Shown in pieces: positions 21,193 through 30,705 of a stretch of 64,000 bases of DNA. The notes beneath the pieces were generated by a model. That model did not search any database and had not been told where the DNA came from. It was given only the letters and a program-made list of their open reading frames with translations. Source of the DNA: Hyphomicrobiales bacterium (GTDB lineage: Bacteria; Pseudomonadota; Alphaproteobacteria; Rhizobiales; Rhizobiaceae). Where the stretch lies: assembly GCA_900469445.1 (NCBI GenBank), contig UBXM01000010.1, positions 1-64,000 on the forward strand, in the 5' to 3' direction. The translations under genes were made by a program, and so were the position numbers. Positions within the stretch are counted from its first letter, which is position 1. Each line of letters begins with the position of its first letter.

Positions 21193-21819
21193 TCAATCGG
21201 CAAGGATAACGTCGCTGGTGATGATATCGATGCCGCGCGCGCGCATTTCCGAAATGGCACTCTCAACACCTTGCGGGTCGATGCCGCGGCTTGCGTCGGA
21301 TACGAAACGGACGTTGACTTCCGGCAGCATTTCGCGCGCGTCGATAGCCGAGAACTTGACGCAATAATCCGTCGCAAGTCCGCATATGTCGAGTTCCGTT
21401 ATCTGCTGAGCCTTGAGGTAGCCGGCAAGGCCGGTCAACGCGGCGCGATCATTGTCACGAAACGCGGAATAGCTGTCGACCGCAGGGTTTTCGCCCTTCT
21501 GCTGGATGTAGTCGATCTCGCTCACGTCCAGGTCCGGGTGAAACTCCGCATCCGCCGTGCCCTGCACGCAATGATCCGGCCACATTACCTGGGGCTGTCC
21601 GGAGAGCTCACCCATGTCGAACGGTTTCTTGCCGGGATGCTGAGAGGCGAAGCTGCCATGATTGGCCGGGTGCCAATCCTGAGAGGCGACGACGACGTCA
21701 TATCCGCCTTCGCTGATCAGCCGGTTGGCGACGGCAATTACGGAATCGCCATCCGGTACAGGCAGATTTCCGCCCGGACAAAAACCGTTCTGCATGTCGA
21801 TCAGTAGCAGTGCTTTCAT
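21193..21819 (-). CDS. pncA: Nicotinamidase
   Basis: Hydrolyses nicotinamide to nicotinate for NAD salvage; homologues also hydrolyse pyrazinamide. The 208-residue product has the catalytic triad D8 (LLLIDMQNGF), K108 (YIQQKGENP) and C153 (GLATDYCVK), and the metal-binding DWHPANH (D48, H50, H54). Its length matches PncA. It is monocistronic; other NAD-salvage genes are not adjacent. Confidence 0.95.
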   Translation of the reverse strand: MKALLLIDMQNGFCPGGNLPVPDGDSVIAVANRLISEGGYDVVVASQDWHPANHGSFASQHPGKKPFDMGELSGQPQVMWPDHCVQGTADAEFHPDLDVSEIDYIQQKGENPAVDSYSAFRDNDRAALTGLAGYLKAQQITELDICGLATDYCVKFSAIDAREMLPEVNVRFVSDASRGIDPQGVESAISEMRARGIDIITSDVILAD

Positions 21820-21989
21820 GACGATCTTCCGTTTCGCGAAGGCCGAATGCTACGCGAGCATGCGGCGATTAAGAAAATTATTCAAGCAATTCATGGCCAT
21901 CGCAAAAGGCGACATCGACATTACTAAATTAGAAATGGCTTATTAAGTATGTTGCGAAATGATTGGTTATCCGAATTGGAGGGGTCACC

Positions 21990-23474
21990 ATGAAACGCCT
22001 TATTCTTCCCGCAATTGCCTTGCCCGTCACGCTTGTCTCCAGCTTCTACAGTACCACCGCGCATGCGCAGTCGGCCCCGCTGGTCAATGTCTGCTCGGGC
22101 TTGAGTGTCGATCTGCCCGTGCTGCAGCCAGTTGCCTCGGGTATCCTTGATCCGCTGCTCAGCCCTTTGGCATCTCTCATCAATCTCAACCTTACCGATG
22201 CCCTGAGCGGCAAGAATATCGGTCTCAATGTTCTGGATACCAATGGACAGGCGGTCAGCAGTGCGGATTGCGGGCTGGCTGCCGATTCGGTCGATATTGA
22301 CGATGCGCGGGGCATCTCGATGGGGGGCGGCAGTCTTACCGGGCTCGGCGGGGCCGGTAATGCGGCGTCTGTCGCGGGTGAGGTGAACTCGGTTGCTATC
22401 GGTAACGGCGCGACGACCAGCGCGACGGCCACGAATGCCATCGCACTCGGTCTAAGAGGTACGGTGACCGCCGCAAACGGCGTTGCACTCGGAGCTGATA
22501 CGAATGTGAGCGCCGCCGGCGGTGTTGCGCTCGGTTCCGGTTCGGTTGCGTCTCGCGCCGGTATGAACGGAGCAAGCGAACTCTTCTCCGGGACTGCGGT
22601 CTCATCGACCGCTGGCGCTGTTTCCATTGGTGCCGCGGGCAGTGAGCGGCAGATCACCAATGTTGCCGGCGGCACGGCCGACACCGATGCCGTCAACGTC
22701 CGGCAGTTGCGTGCTGTCAGCAATACCGTGACGACCGGACTTGGGGACGTCGCCATCGCGCTGGGAGGCGGAGCAAATTACAACAGCAGCACCAATGTCT
22801 TTACAGGACCGAGCTATACGTTGCGCGGCAACACCTATACCGACGTCAACTCGGCGCTTCAGGCGATCAATTCCTTCATCGGCGGTGCCGGCACAAATGG
22901 CGCTTTGGCTGCCAACAATACGAGCGGCCTGCCGAATGCCGTTGCGACCGGTGCCGATGCAACCGCTGTCGGCTACGGTTCGAGTGCAGCCCATGCCAAC
23001 AGTACCGCGATCGGACGCGGCGCCACCACGACCCGGGCCGGGCAGGTGATGATCGGAACCTCCACCAATACCTATACGATGCCGGGCGTCACTTCGGCTG
23101 CAAGCCGCGCAGCGCAGAGCGGGCCGACACAGGTCCTGACGACCGATGCGGCAGGCAATATCGCGTCTGCCAACATCGACGTTAACCGGATCAGTTCGGA
23201 TATTTCCAATCTGCGCGGTGATGTCTCCAGCCTCCGCAAGGAGACACGCCAGGGCATTGCTGCTGCGATGTCCATGACGGCTGCGCCGAAACCTTCGGCA
23301 CCGGGCAAGACGTCGTGGTCGACGAACATTGCCGGATATCACGGTGAAATGGCGACCAGTTTCGCAGTGGCGCACATGTTCGACAGCAATTATCCGGTGA
23401 TCTTCGATGCATCCGTCGGCTATTCGCCTGGCGGAACACCCGGTGTCCGCGTCGGCCTCTCCGGCGAATTCTGA
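21990..23474 (+). CDS. Trimeric autotransporter adhesin (YadA-like)
   Basis: Type Vc secreted surface protein expected to trimerise, pass its head through its own barrel and bind surfaces or host matrix. The 494-residue product has a signal peptide (MKRLILPAIALPVTLVSSF, cleavage near AHAQ), a Leu/Pro-rich segment (35-85) and YadA head repeats (NSVAIGNGA, NAIALGLRG, NGVALGADT, GGVALGSGS; 133-190). A neck motif ITNVAGGTADTDAVNVRQL (221-239), a second head-like set (320-352), a short coiled coil (RISSDISNLRGDVSSLRKE, 400-418) and a four-strand anchor ending in Phe complete it. The stalk is very short for this family. GGAGGGG precedes the ATG at 21990. Confidence 0.9.
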   Translation: MKRLILPAIALPVTLVSSFYSTTAHAQSAPLVNVCSGLSVDLPVLQPVASGILDPLLSPLASLINLNLTDALSGKNIGLNVLDTNGQAVSSADCGLAADSVDIDDARGISMGGGSLTGLGGAGNAASVAGEVNSVAIGNGATTSATATNAIALGLRGTVTAANGVALGADTNVSAAGGVALGSGSVASRAGMNGASELFSGTAVSSTAGAVSIGAAGSERQITNVAGGTADTDAVNVRQLRAVSNTVTTGLGDVAIALGGGANYNSSTNVFTGPSYTLRGNTYTDVNSALQAINSFIGGAGTNGALAANNTSGLPNAVATGADATAVGYGSSAAHANSTAIGRGATTTRAGQVMIGTSTNTYTMPGVTSAASRAAQSGPTQVLTTDAAGNIASANIDVNRISSDISNLRGDVSSLRKETRQGIAAAMSMTAAPKPSAPGKTSWSTNIAGYHGEMATSFAVAHMFDSNYPVIFDASVGYSPGGTPGVRVGLSGEF

Positions 23475-23677
23475 TCGTTTGTAGACGCTCCTGCCGAACG
23501 GTACTCCCCCGCCTTTCGGCCCGTTCCGCCCCGCGATCCCCCTTGCGGGGTGGAATGCATTGATTGGTTTGATGTCAGTGTTGGAAGCTTATTCTATTTT
23601 ACATTCACATGTTGAAAATACCTGCCTCGCGGTGCTTCGGCGATGCGCCTAACTAGAGCGCAAAACAAGGAGCTTCC

Positions 23678-24901
23678 ATGTCCATCTCGTCTCCCTTGGG
23701 ATCGCAGGCGCCGACCGTGCCGCCGCTCGGAACGCCGGGTCTCATTTCCCTTGTCGTTCTCGTCGCGGGCACGCTGGCGCTCGGTGCAACTTACGGCCCG
23801 GCTCAGGGTGCATTGTTTTTGATCGGCGGCGCGCTCGGTATCTCGCTTTACCATGCGGCTTTCGGCTTTACGTCTGCCTGGCGTGTCTTCATTGCCGAGG
23901 GCAGGGGGCGTGGCTTGCGCGTCCAGATGATCCTGCTTGCGCTTGCCGTCATCCTGTTCTTCCCGTTTCTCGCCAGCGGTACGCTGTTCGGCAATGAGGT
24001 GCGCGGCAATATTTCTCCGGCCGGTATCGGCGTCATCGCCGGCGCCTTCATGTTCGGTGTCGGCATGCAGCTCGGCGGCGGCTGTGCTTCGGGCACGCTG
24101 TTTACCGCAGGCGGCGGCAATGCGCGCATGCTGGTCACGCTGTTCTTCTTTATCGTCGGTTCGCTGATCGCCACCCTGCACACTGCGTGGTGGGCCGCAC
24201 TGCCGTCGCTGCCGCCAACCGCACTCTTCCAGACCTTCGGTGCTGCCGGGGGTATTGCGCTGTCACTGACGATTTTCGGTGCCATTGCAGCCATTACCGT
24301 ATTCGTCGAAAAGAAAAGGAACGGCGCGCTTGAGCAGGCTCCGCCGTCACCACGTCAAGGTTTAGCGCGCTATCTGCGTGGACCTTGGCCGCTGGTCTTC
24401 GGGGCGATCGCACTCGTCATCCTCAATTTTGCGACGCTTGCCATCGCTGGCCGCCCCTGGGGCGTCACCTCCGCCTTTGCACTATGGGGTGCCAAGGGCG
24501 CGCAATTGATCGGTATCGATCCTGCGTCCTGGCCCTATTGGCAGCAGCCTGGTAACGCCAAGGCGCTGGCATCGAGCGTATTTGCCGATGTTACCTCGGT
24601 CATGGATTTCGGCATCATTGCCGGCGCCATGCTGGCGGCAGCTCTTGCCGGCAAGTTTGCGCCGAACCTCGATATCCCGCTGCGATCGGTTCTCGCCGCA
24701 GTGGTTGGTGGCCTGCTTCTCGGCTACGGTGCGCGTATCGCCTATGGCTGCAATATCGGCGCCTATTTCTCGGGGATCGCCTCTGGCAGCCTTCACGGCT
24801 ATCTCTGGGCGGTGGCGGCGTTTGCCGGGAATGTCGTCGGGGTGAAATTCAGGCCTTGGTTCTTTAACGAAGGCCGGGCGATCCGTCGTATCGACGGCTA
24901 A
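23678..24901 (+). CDS. YeeE/YedE family sulfur-compound transporter
   Basis: Polytopic inner-membrane protein of the YeeE/YedE (TsuA-like) family, members of which import thiosulfate or move sulfur equivalents. The 407-residue product has about ten helices in two related halves, each with the conserved Cys motif: GVGMQLGGGCASGTLF in the first half and GARIAYGCNIGAYFSGIASGS in the second. AAGGAG precedes the ATG. In related bacteria this family often sits with BigR and a sulfur dioxygenase, but neither is next to it here. An AT-rich dyad upstream (23595-23620) could be an operator. Confidence 0.88.
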   Translation: MSISSPLGSQAPTVPPLGTPGLISLVVLVAGTLALGATYGPAQGALFLIGGALGISLYHAAFGFTSAWRVFIAEGRGRGLRVQMILLALAVILFFPFLASGTLFGNEVRGNISPAGIGVIAGAFMFGVGMQLGGGCASGTLFTAGGGNARMLVTLFFFIVGSLIATLHTAWWAALPSLPPTALFQTFGAAGGIALSLTIFGAIAAITVFVEKKRNGALEQAPPSPRQGLARYLRGPWPLVFGAIALVILNFATLAIAGRPWGVTSAFALWGAKGAQLIGIDPASWPYWQQPGNAKALASSVFADVTSVMDFGIIAGAMLAAALAGKFAPNLDIPLRSVLAAVVGGLLLGYGARIAYGCNIGAYFSGIASGSLHGYLWAVAAFAGNVVGVKFRPWFFNEGRAIRRIDG

Positions 24902-24923
24902 AAAATATCATCCAGGCAAATAC

Positions 24924-24952
24924 AAAACGGCCACGTATAGCGTGGCCGTTTT
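24924..24952. terminator. Bidirectional intrinsic terminator
   Basis: A perfect 12-base-pair stem, AAAACGGCCACG (24924-24935) with CGTGGCCGTTTT (24941-24952), has loop TATAG. It terminates the YeeE transcript and would also work on the opposite strand. Confidence 0.92.
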
Positions 24953-25325
24953 GCATCGTTGGTCAATTTGTTTTACCTGTTGCATAGTGCCGCATCGATG
25001 GCGATTTATTCCCGTTGCCTTGAATAACCGGGCTTTTGTCGCTAAACAGCAACGGTCGTCAGCTTGACCTGCCTTAATTGTCGAGGCCAGAAACACAGCC
25101 TCGCCGCATTTCGGCTAAACTTCCGGCGGCATGCGCTTTTATCAGCGCCATCGAAACTGATCGGGGCGGCGTAAAGATATTGGTTACCATAATCGTTCAT
25201 TCTCTCACCCATTCGCAGAGTGGTTTTATGCGGCATCGGTCCGCTTCTGAAAGCCATTCCAGTCTGGTAGGCGAGGCGCGTGTTGCGGCCTTCGCGGTGA
25301 TGAGTAACGGTTCGGGTAACGAGTG
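24953..25325. other. Intergenic region upstream of the DUF2778 gene
   Basis: These 373 bases hold no convincing gene. They should contain the promoter and 5' leader of the downstream gene. No repeat, RNA gene or clear promoter pair was recognised. Confidence 0.4.
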
Positions 25326-26726
25326 ATGGTGCGTAAGGTCGAAGCCTCCACGAAGCGGAATCAGGTCTCGAAGCGGCCGGCAAAGCGCAAGCGCGGCCGT
25401 TCCGTTTTTGCCAATATGGCCATAGGTATCGGCCTGACGGTGGCGGCACTGGTTGGCGCTTCGGTCGTGACCGTGGCAACGGCGGTAAAACCGGCCAAGG
25501 ACGTTCATTTCCAGACGGCTTTGTTGGCTCCGGTCGTCGCCCGTGATCATCTTGCGCGTGATCAGGATTCGAGAACTCTCGACGTTTCCAAGTTTTCCAG
25601 ATTGCCCGGCAGGGCTGCGGCAGAACCGAAGGTTTCCCGCCTGGCCGGTGCCGAAACAGCCGCTTTGGTTGCGCTTCGCCCGGAGGGTTCGACCGTTCGT
25701 CAGGCGCTTCACCACGCCATGGCGAAAGCCGCGCGCAAGGTCGAAACCGAACAGCAGTTCGCCGCATTAACGACCAGACGTCCCGGCGACGCAGCAATTC
25801 GTTCGGCGCTCGGAGAAGCGCTAGAAGGCACCGTTCTGGTTGCTCCGCGCGGTGAGAGCGCCATGCCCGATCTCATTCAGGATGCCGACAATGTCACCAA
25901 TGTCGCTCAGCTGAAGGAGATGAAGCCGGTCGAAATGGCGTCTCTCGATACGTCAAGCGATACCGCCGTCAACGAGCCGTCGGTCGACATTACCCAGGAT
26001 GTGGTGGCGCTCGCCGCTCCATCGGCGCAGGATAGCTACGCGCTGCCGACGGCCGGTCCGCTTCCGGTCATTCGACCGGCAGCCGGAACGCGCGGTGATG
26101 ACGCCAAGCCTGCAGGCCGCGGTAACGCGCTGGCCGCAATCGCATCGGTTGCGCCGCAGAAGCCGGGCAGGACGAATGACGACGACAAGCCGACCGCACT
26201 CGCGTTCGCCAAGCCGAACAATCCGATGCGCGATGAGCCCGCAAGCCCGTCCTCGCCTGCGCCCAAGTGGCCGGGTATCGGTACGAAGGTTGCGATCTAC
26301 GACATCACCAACGGTGTCGTTCACATGCCCAACGGCACCAAGCTCGAAGCGCATTCCGGCATTGGCAGCATGCGCGACAATCCGAAATTCACCCATGTGA
26401 AAATGCGCGGTCCGACGCCTCCCGGCACCTACAAGCTGTCGATGCGCGAATCGCTTTTCCATGGTGTTGCTGCAATTCGTCTGACGCCGACCGACGGCAA
26501 GCCGCCGCAGGGGCGCACCGGCCTTCTGGCGCATAGCTATCTGCTGCGCGTGCGCGGAGATTCCCACGGCTGCGTTGCCTTCGCGGAATATGACCGCTTC
26601 CTCAAGGCCTTCCAGCGCGGTGAAATTACCCACATGATCATCGTGCCGAAGTGGGACGGCAAACGTCCGGGTTCTGGCTCGGGTGGCGGCTTCCTCGCCA
26701 AACTCTTCAACAACAAAGACGCATAA
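25326..26726 (+). CDS. DUF2778 (L,D-transpeptidase-like, Tlde1-type) membrane protein
   Basis: Inner-membrane anchored protein with a catalytic domain in the periplasm, probably acting on peptidoglycan. The 466-residue product has a basic N-terminus, one transmembrane helix at about 32-52 and a long disordered Ala/Pro/Lys-rich stretch (60-315). The C-terminal DUF2778 domain starts near WPGIGTKVAIYDITNGVVHMP and carries the catalytic-type motif with H403, S413, H414 and C416 (LLAHSYLLRVRGDSHGCVAF). The domain is shared with the Tlde1 L,D-transpeptidase effectors of type VI secretion. The membrane anchor and the lack of T6SS or immunity genes point to a housekeeping envelope role. ATG at 25326 is used; GTG at 25323 is adjacent. 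Confidence 0.82.
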   Translation: MVRKVEASTKRNQVSKRPAKRKRGRSVFANMAIGIGLTVAALVGASVVTVATAVKPAKDVHFQTALLAPVVARDHLARDQDSRTLDVSKFSRLPGRAAAEPKVSRLAGAETAALVALRPEGSTVRQALHHAMAKAARKVETEQQFAALTTRRPGDAAIRSALGEALEGTVLVAPRGESAMPDLIQDADNVTNVAQLKEMKPVEMASLDTSSDTAVNEPSVDITQDVVALAAPSAQDSYALPTAGPLPVIRPAAGTRGDDAKPAGRGNALAAIASVAPQKPGRTNDDDKPTALAFAKPNNPMRDEPASPSSPAPKWPGIGTKVAIYDITNGVVHMPNGTKLEAHSGIGSMRDNPKFTHVKMRGPTPPGTYKLSMRESLFHGVAAIRLTPTDGKPPQGRTGLLAHSYLLRVRGDSHGCVAFAEYDRFLKAFQRGEITHMIIVPKWDGKRPGSGSGGGFLAKLFNNKDA

Positions 26727-26753
26727 AAAAACGGAGCCTCAGGGCTCCGTTTT
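26727..26753. terminator. Bidirectional intrinsic terminator
   Basis: ACGGAGCC (26731-26738) pairs with GGCTCCGT (26743-26750), loop TCAG, with A-rich and T-rich flanks. It lies between convergent genes and can serve both. Confidence 0.92.
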
Positions 26754-26758
26754 CGTAT

Positions 26759-27904
26759 TCAGCCTAGCGTGTTGCGGATGGCGCGAAGGAAAATCTTTGC
26801 GCCGATCGGGATCAGGTCGTCGGGAAAATCATAGTTCGGGTTATGCGGGGCAGGGTGGTTTTCGCCGGCGCCAAGAAACAGCATGGCCGACTTCGATACT
26901 GCGCCGAAACGGCCGAAATCCTCGGAGGCGCGAAAACCTTCGCCGGGTTCATGCGATACGCCTTCCGCATCCATTGCGGCACGCAGGATGTCGGCGGCTT
27001 GCGGGTCGTTGATGCAGTGGCCGAAGACTTCCTGATATTCGATATCAAGCTTCAGCCCACCCGCTTCCGAAGCCTTGCGCGCCATGGTTTCCGCTTTTTC
27101 GACAAGTGCGGCCATCTGGTCGTCCGTGGATGTGCGCAACGTCACCCAGATTTCGCCATGGCCAGGTGCCACGCCGACGGTCGGCTCGCCAATAGTGGCA
27201 TGGGTTACGGTGGCGCGCACGAGATTGCCTTCCAATACCGTGCCTTCCGACAAGGCATTCAATGCAGGCATCAGGGTTGCGACCGCGCTTACGGGGGATG
27301 TTCCCGTTTCGGGATAGGCGGCGTGGGCCGTCTTGCCGGAAAGGGTGATCTTCATGCCGCGGGAAGCGCAATTGGCCGGTCCGTCCTTCAACCAGACATG
27401 GCCGAAAGGGACGCCCGGCATGTTGTGCTGCGAGAGGCTCAAATCCGGTGTCAGGGCGGCAAACTTTTCATCAGCGATGACGGCTGCGGCGCCCGCGCCG
27501 TTTTCTTCCGCCGGTTGGAACAGCAGGATGGCGCGGCCTTCTTTCGGACGTTTCCGGCCAAGGGCACGACCGATCGCGGCGAGCGTCGCCATATGACCGT
27601 CATGGCCGCACATATGGCTCTTGCCGGGAATTTTCGACTTGTAGTCCGGATCACCCAGTTCCTCGATCGGCAGCGCGTCGAGTTCGGCACGGATCATCAC
27701 CGTTTTGCCGGGAATGCCGCTGTCATAGATCACCGCCACGCCGGTGCCCCCAAGCCCCTCCACGATCTGATCCGGCCCGGTCCCGCGCATGAAGCGCACA
27801 ACCTCCTTGGCGGTCTCGATCTCCTCACCGGATACTTCCGGCATGGTATGGAGGTGACGGCGCCAGGCGGTGGTTTCTACGATGTCGTGATTGGTGAGGG
27901 ACAT
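26759..27904 (-). CDS. M20 family amidohydrolase
   Basis: Zinc-dependent amidohydrolase of the M20D group (hippurate hydrolase / N-acyl-amino-acid amidohydrolase type). The 381-residue product has the metal site SHMCGHDGHMA (C99, H101), FQPAEENGAGA with catalytic Glu, a dimerisation domain (KITLSGKTAHAAYPETGTS) and the late His near GAGENHPAPHNPNYDF. The exact substrate cannot be read from the sequence. It is monocistronic, ending at a shared terminator. Confidence 0.9.
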   Translation of the reverse strand: MSLTNHDIVETTAWRRHLHTMPEVSGEEIETAKEVVRFMRGTGPDQIVEGLGGTGVAVIYDSGIPGKTVMIRAELDALPIEELGDPDYKSKIPGKSHMCGHDGHMATLAAIGRALGRKRPKEGRAILLFQPAEENGAGAAAVIADEKFAALTPDLSLSQHNMPGVPFGHVWLKDGPANCASRGMKITLSGKTAHAAYPETGTSPVSAVATLMPALNALSEGTVLEGNLVRATVTHATIGEPTVGVAPGHGEIWVTLRTSTDDQMAALVEKAETMARKASEAGGLKLDIEYQEVFGHCINDPQAADILRAAMDAEGVSHEPGEGFRASEDFGRFGAVSKSAMLFLGAGENHPAPHNPNYDFPDDLIPIGAKIFLRAIRNTLG

Positions 27905-28167
27905 GAGTTTTCCATTTCAACGCGGATGATCTGAAATATCTAAGCGTGGAGAGATTTCTCCAGAAAAATCGTGTCGTCTACAGGCATATAGTAATATGCG
28001 TGGATAGGTTCAGAACCTCGGCTGCGATGAAGGCCGGCTCGCTCTTTCCACCATTGGCAAAATGCCCGAGCCGTTGTCGGGTATCCACTCTTTGCGGCCA
28101 GCATTATCGCCGCATCCGCAGGCGCGCCGTTGCGACCAATACCCGAGCGTCGTGGGTTGCGTTGACC

Positions 28168-30705
28168 TCACGCCTTTTCCACGAACCCATCCAGTACGCG
28201 CTTCTGACCCGCCCGGTCGAATTCGATCGTAAGCTTGTTGCCTTCGACGGCTGAGACATTGCCGTTGCCGAACTTGATGTGGAAGACCCGGTCTCCGACG
28301 GCGAATTTCGATGGCGTATCGGCGACCGACTTGGCGACGAGTTCGCCGTCGATGGTTTTTCCGCGTGGGCCACTTTCACCGTAACCGATCCGTTCCACCG
28401 CGTGGCCGGAGCGGTTGCCCCAGTTGTCGCGGGTGGCGTCGGTCTTGTTGGCCTGAGCGCGTTTCCAGCCGGGCGTCGAATAGTTGTTGGCGAAAGGCTC
28501 GGCCTTGTCGAAACGCGACTGGCCGTAGCCGCCACGTCCGCCATAACCGCCATAGTTCGACGAGTCCGAGGCCGCAACATCGACATGGTGCTGCGGCAGT
28601 TCCTCAAGGAAACGGGAGGGCATGGTCGATTGCCAGAGGCCGTGGATGCGGCGGTTGGAGACGAACCAGATATGGCAGCGATGCTTGGCGCGGGTGATGC
28701 CGACATAGGCGAGGCGGCGCTCTTCCTCCAGCCCGGATCGGCCGCCTTCGTCGAGGGCACGCTGATGCGGGAACAGGCCTTCTTCCCAGCCGGGCAGGAA
28801 GACCGTGTCGAATTCCAGCCCCTTGGCCGAGTGGAGCGTCATGATCGAGACGGCGTCCAGGTTCTCGTTCTGCTCGGCATCCATGACAAGCGACACGTGT
28901 TCGAGGAAACCGCGCATGGATTCAAACGCTTCCATCGAGCGGATGAGTTCCTTCAGGTTGTCGAGACGACCGGGAGCTTCCGCCGACTTGTCGTTCTTCC
29001 ACATGTCGGTATAGCCCGACTCTTCAAGGATCTGCTCGGCAAGTTCGGTATGTTCCGTTCTTTCAAGCCGTTCCTGCCAGTTCCTGAAGTTCTGCACGAC
29101 ATCGAAGAGCGCCTTTCGAGCCTTCGGCTTGAGTTCGTCCGTCTCGACCATCTCGGCGGCAGCCTGCAGCATCGGGATATCGCGGGCGCGGGCGGAATCG
29201 TGGAGATAACGCACGGTCGTATCGCCAAGGCCGCGTTTCGGCGTGTTGACGATGCGCTCGAAGGCAAGATCGTCCGCCGGCTGGCAGACGAGACGGAAAT
29301 AGGCCATGGCGTCACGGATTTCGAGCCGCTCGTAGAAGCGCGGGCCGCCGATAACGCGATAATTCAGGCCGAGTGTGACGAAACGGTCTTCGAATTCGCG
29401 CATCTGGAAAGAGGCGCGAACCAGGATCGCCATGTCGTTAAGGGCATGTTTTTTGCCGTCTCCCCCCGTGGCACCATCGCCGCGTTGCAGCCGTTCGATT
29501 TCCTCGCCGACGGCGCGGGCCTCCTCTTCGGAATCCCAGGCGGCATGCACGATCACCTTTTCATCGTCCGGGTCGACGCGGTCGGTGAACAGCGTCTTGC
29601 CGAGCCTGCCTTCGTTATGGGCGATCAGGTGGCCTGCGGCACCAAGAATATGTTCCGTGGAGCGATAGTTGCGCTCCAGCTTGATGACCTTGGCGCCGGG
29701 AAAATCCTTCTCGAAGCGCAGGATGTTGTCCACTTCCGCGCCGCGCCAGCCGTAAATCGACTGGTCGTCGTCGCCGACGCAGCAGACGTTCTGCGGCACG
29801 CCTTTCGGGCGCTGCGCCAGAAGCCTGAGCCACATATATTGAGCCGTGTTGGTGTCCTGATACTCGTCGACCAGAATGTAGCGGAACCTCTGGTGATATT
29901 CCTTCAGGAGATCAGGCGTCTTGCGGAAGATCGCAATCGGATGCAGCAGAAGATCGCCGAAATCGCAGGCGTTCAAGGTGCGAAGCCGCGCCTGATAGGC
30001 GGCGTAGAGTTCACGGCCCTTGCCGTTGGCAAACGCGCGGGCATCACCCTCGGGAATGTCCTGGGGCAGGAGAGCCTTGTTTTTCCAGCCGTCGATCATG
30101 CCGGCGAACTGTTTGGCCGGCCAGCGCTTGTCGTCCAGGCCTTCCGCCTGAATCAGCTGCTTGATCAGCCGCACCACGTCGTCAGTATCGAGAATGGTGA
30201 AATCGGAGCGCAGGCCGACCAGTTCGGCATGGCGCCTGAGCAGCTTCACGCCGATCGAGTGGAACGTGCCGAGCCATGGCATGCCTTCGACGGCGCCGCC
30301 GACGAGCACGCCGATCCGCTCCTTCATCTCGCGCGCCGCCTTGTTGGTGAAGGTGACGGCCAGAATTTGGGATCGGAACGCACGGTTGGTCGCAAGGATA
30401 TGAGCGATACGGGTCGTGAGGACGCGCGTCTTGCCCGTGCCTGCACCGGCGAGCACGAGGACCGGGCCGTCTACAGTTTCCACCGCCTCGCGCTGCTCCG
30501 GATTGAGGCCGGAGAGATAGTCGGGAGCGGGGCGAGCGCCGTCACGCGCGGCCATGGCGCGGGCCGCAATGCTCAATCCGCCCTGAGACCCGCCGGCCGT
30601 CCCACTCTGAGGTGGAGGCTGACGATCGGAGGAGGCGTTCTGCTTGCGCGGCGCGGGTTCCGGCTCTTCGTCGAAGAACGGAATATCGTCGAAACTGTTA
30701 CTCAT
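28168..30705 (-). CDS. uvrD: UvrD/PcrA-type DNA helicase
   Basis: Superfamily 1A 3'-5' helicase in nucleotide excision and mismatch repair. The 845-residue product starts with a low-complexity Pro/Ser-rich segment (1-60). Q motif (LSGLNPEQREAV), Walker A AGAGTGKT (86-93), Walker B ILVDEYQDTN, motif III GDDDQSIYGWRGA, the motif V/VI region TLHSAKGLEFDTVFLPG and VGITRAKHR follow. The C-terminal Tudor-like domain (FAVGDRVFHIKFGNGNV) binds RNA polymerase in PcrA. The frame continues to 30822, but start 30705 (MSNSFDDIPFF) matches the family. It is monocistronic. Confidence 0.95.
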   Translation of the reverse strand: MSNSFDDIPFFDEEPEPAPRKQNASSDRQPPPQSGTAGGSQGGLSIAARAMAARDGARPAPDYLSGLNPEQREAVETVDGPVLVLAGAGTGKTRVLTTRIAHILATNRAFRSQILAVTFTNKAAREMKERIGVLVGGAVEGMPWLGTFHSIGVKLLRRHAELVGLRSDFTILDTDDVVRLIKQLIQAEGLDDKRWPAKQFAGMIDGWKNKALLPQDIPEGDARAFANGKGRELYAAYQARLRTLNACDFGDLLLHPIAIFRKTPDLLKEYHQRFRYILVDEYQDTNTAQYMWLRLLAQRPKGVPQNVCCVGDDDQSIYGWRGAEVDNILRFEKDFPGAKVIKLERNYRSTEHILGAAGHLIAHNEGRLGKTLFTDRVDPDDEKVIVHAAWDSEEEARAVGEEIERLQRGDGATGGDGKKHALNDMAILVRASFQMREFEDRFVTLGLNYRVIGGPRFYERLEIRDAMAYFRLVCQPADDLAFERIVNTPKRGLGDTTVRYLHDSARARDIPMLQAAAEMVETDELKPKARKALFDVVQNFRNWQERLERTEHTELAEQILEESGYTDMWKNDKSAEAPGRLDNLKELIRSMEAFESMRGFLEHVSLVMDAEQNENLDAVSIMTLHSAKGLEFDTVFLPGWEEGLFPHQRALDEGGRSGLEEERRLAYVGITRAKHRCHIWFVSNRRIHGLWQSTMPSRFLEELPQHHVDVAASDSSNYGGYGGRGGYGQSRFDKAEPFANNYSTPGWKRAQANKTDATRDNWGNRSGHAVERIGYGESGPRGKTIDGELVAKSVADTPSKFAVGDRVFHIKFGNGNVSAVEGNKLTIEFDRAGQKRVLDGFVEKA

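Noticed and set aside
21860-21946. A 28-codon basic frame (starts MRRLRKLFKQF) before the autotransporter
   Set aside because: No ribosome site and no known family; AT-rich leader DNA can give such frames by chance. Left unannotated.
24953-25325. Possible riboswitch or small RNA upstream of the DUF2778 gene
   Set aside because: No recognisable aptamer, conserved stem or terminator pairing could be identified by eye.
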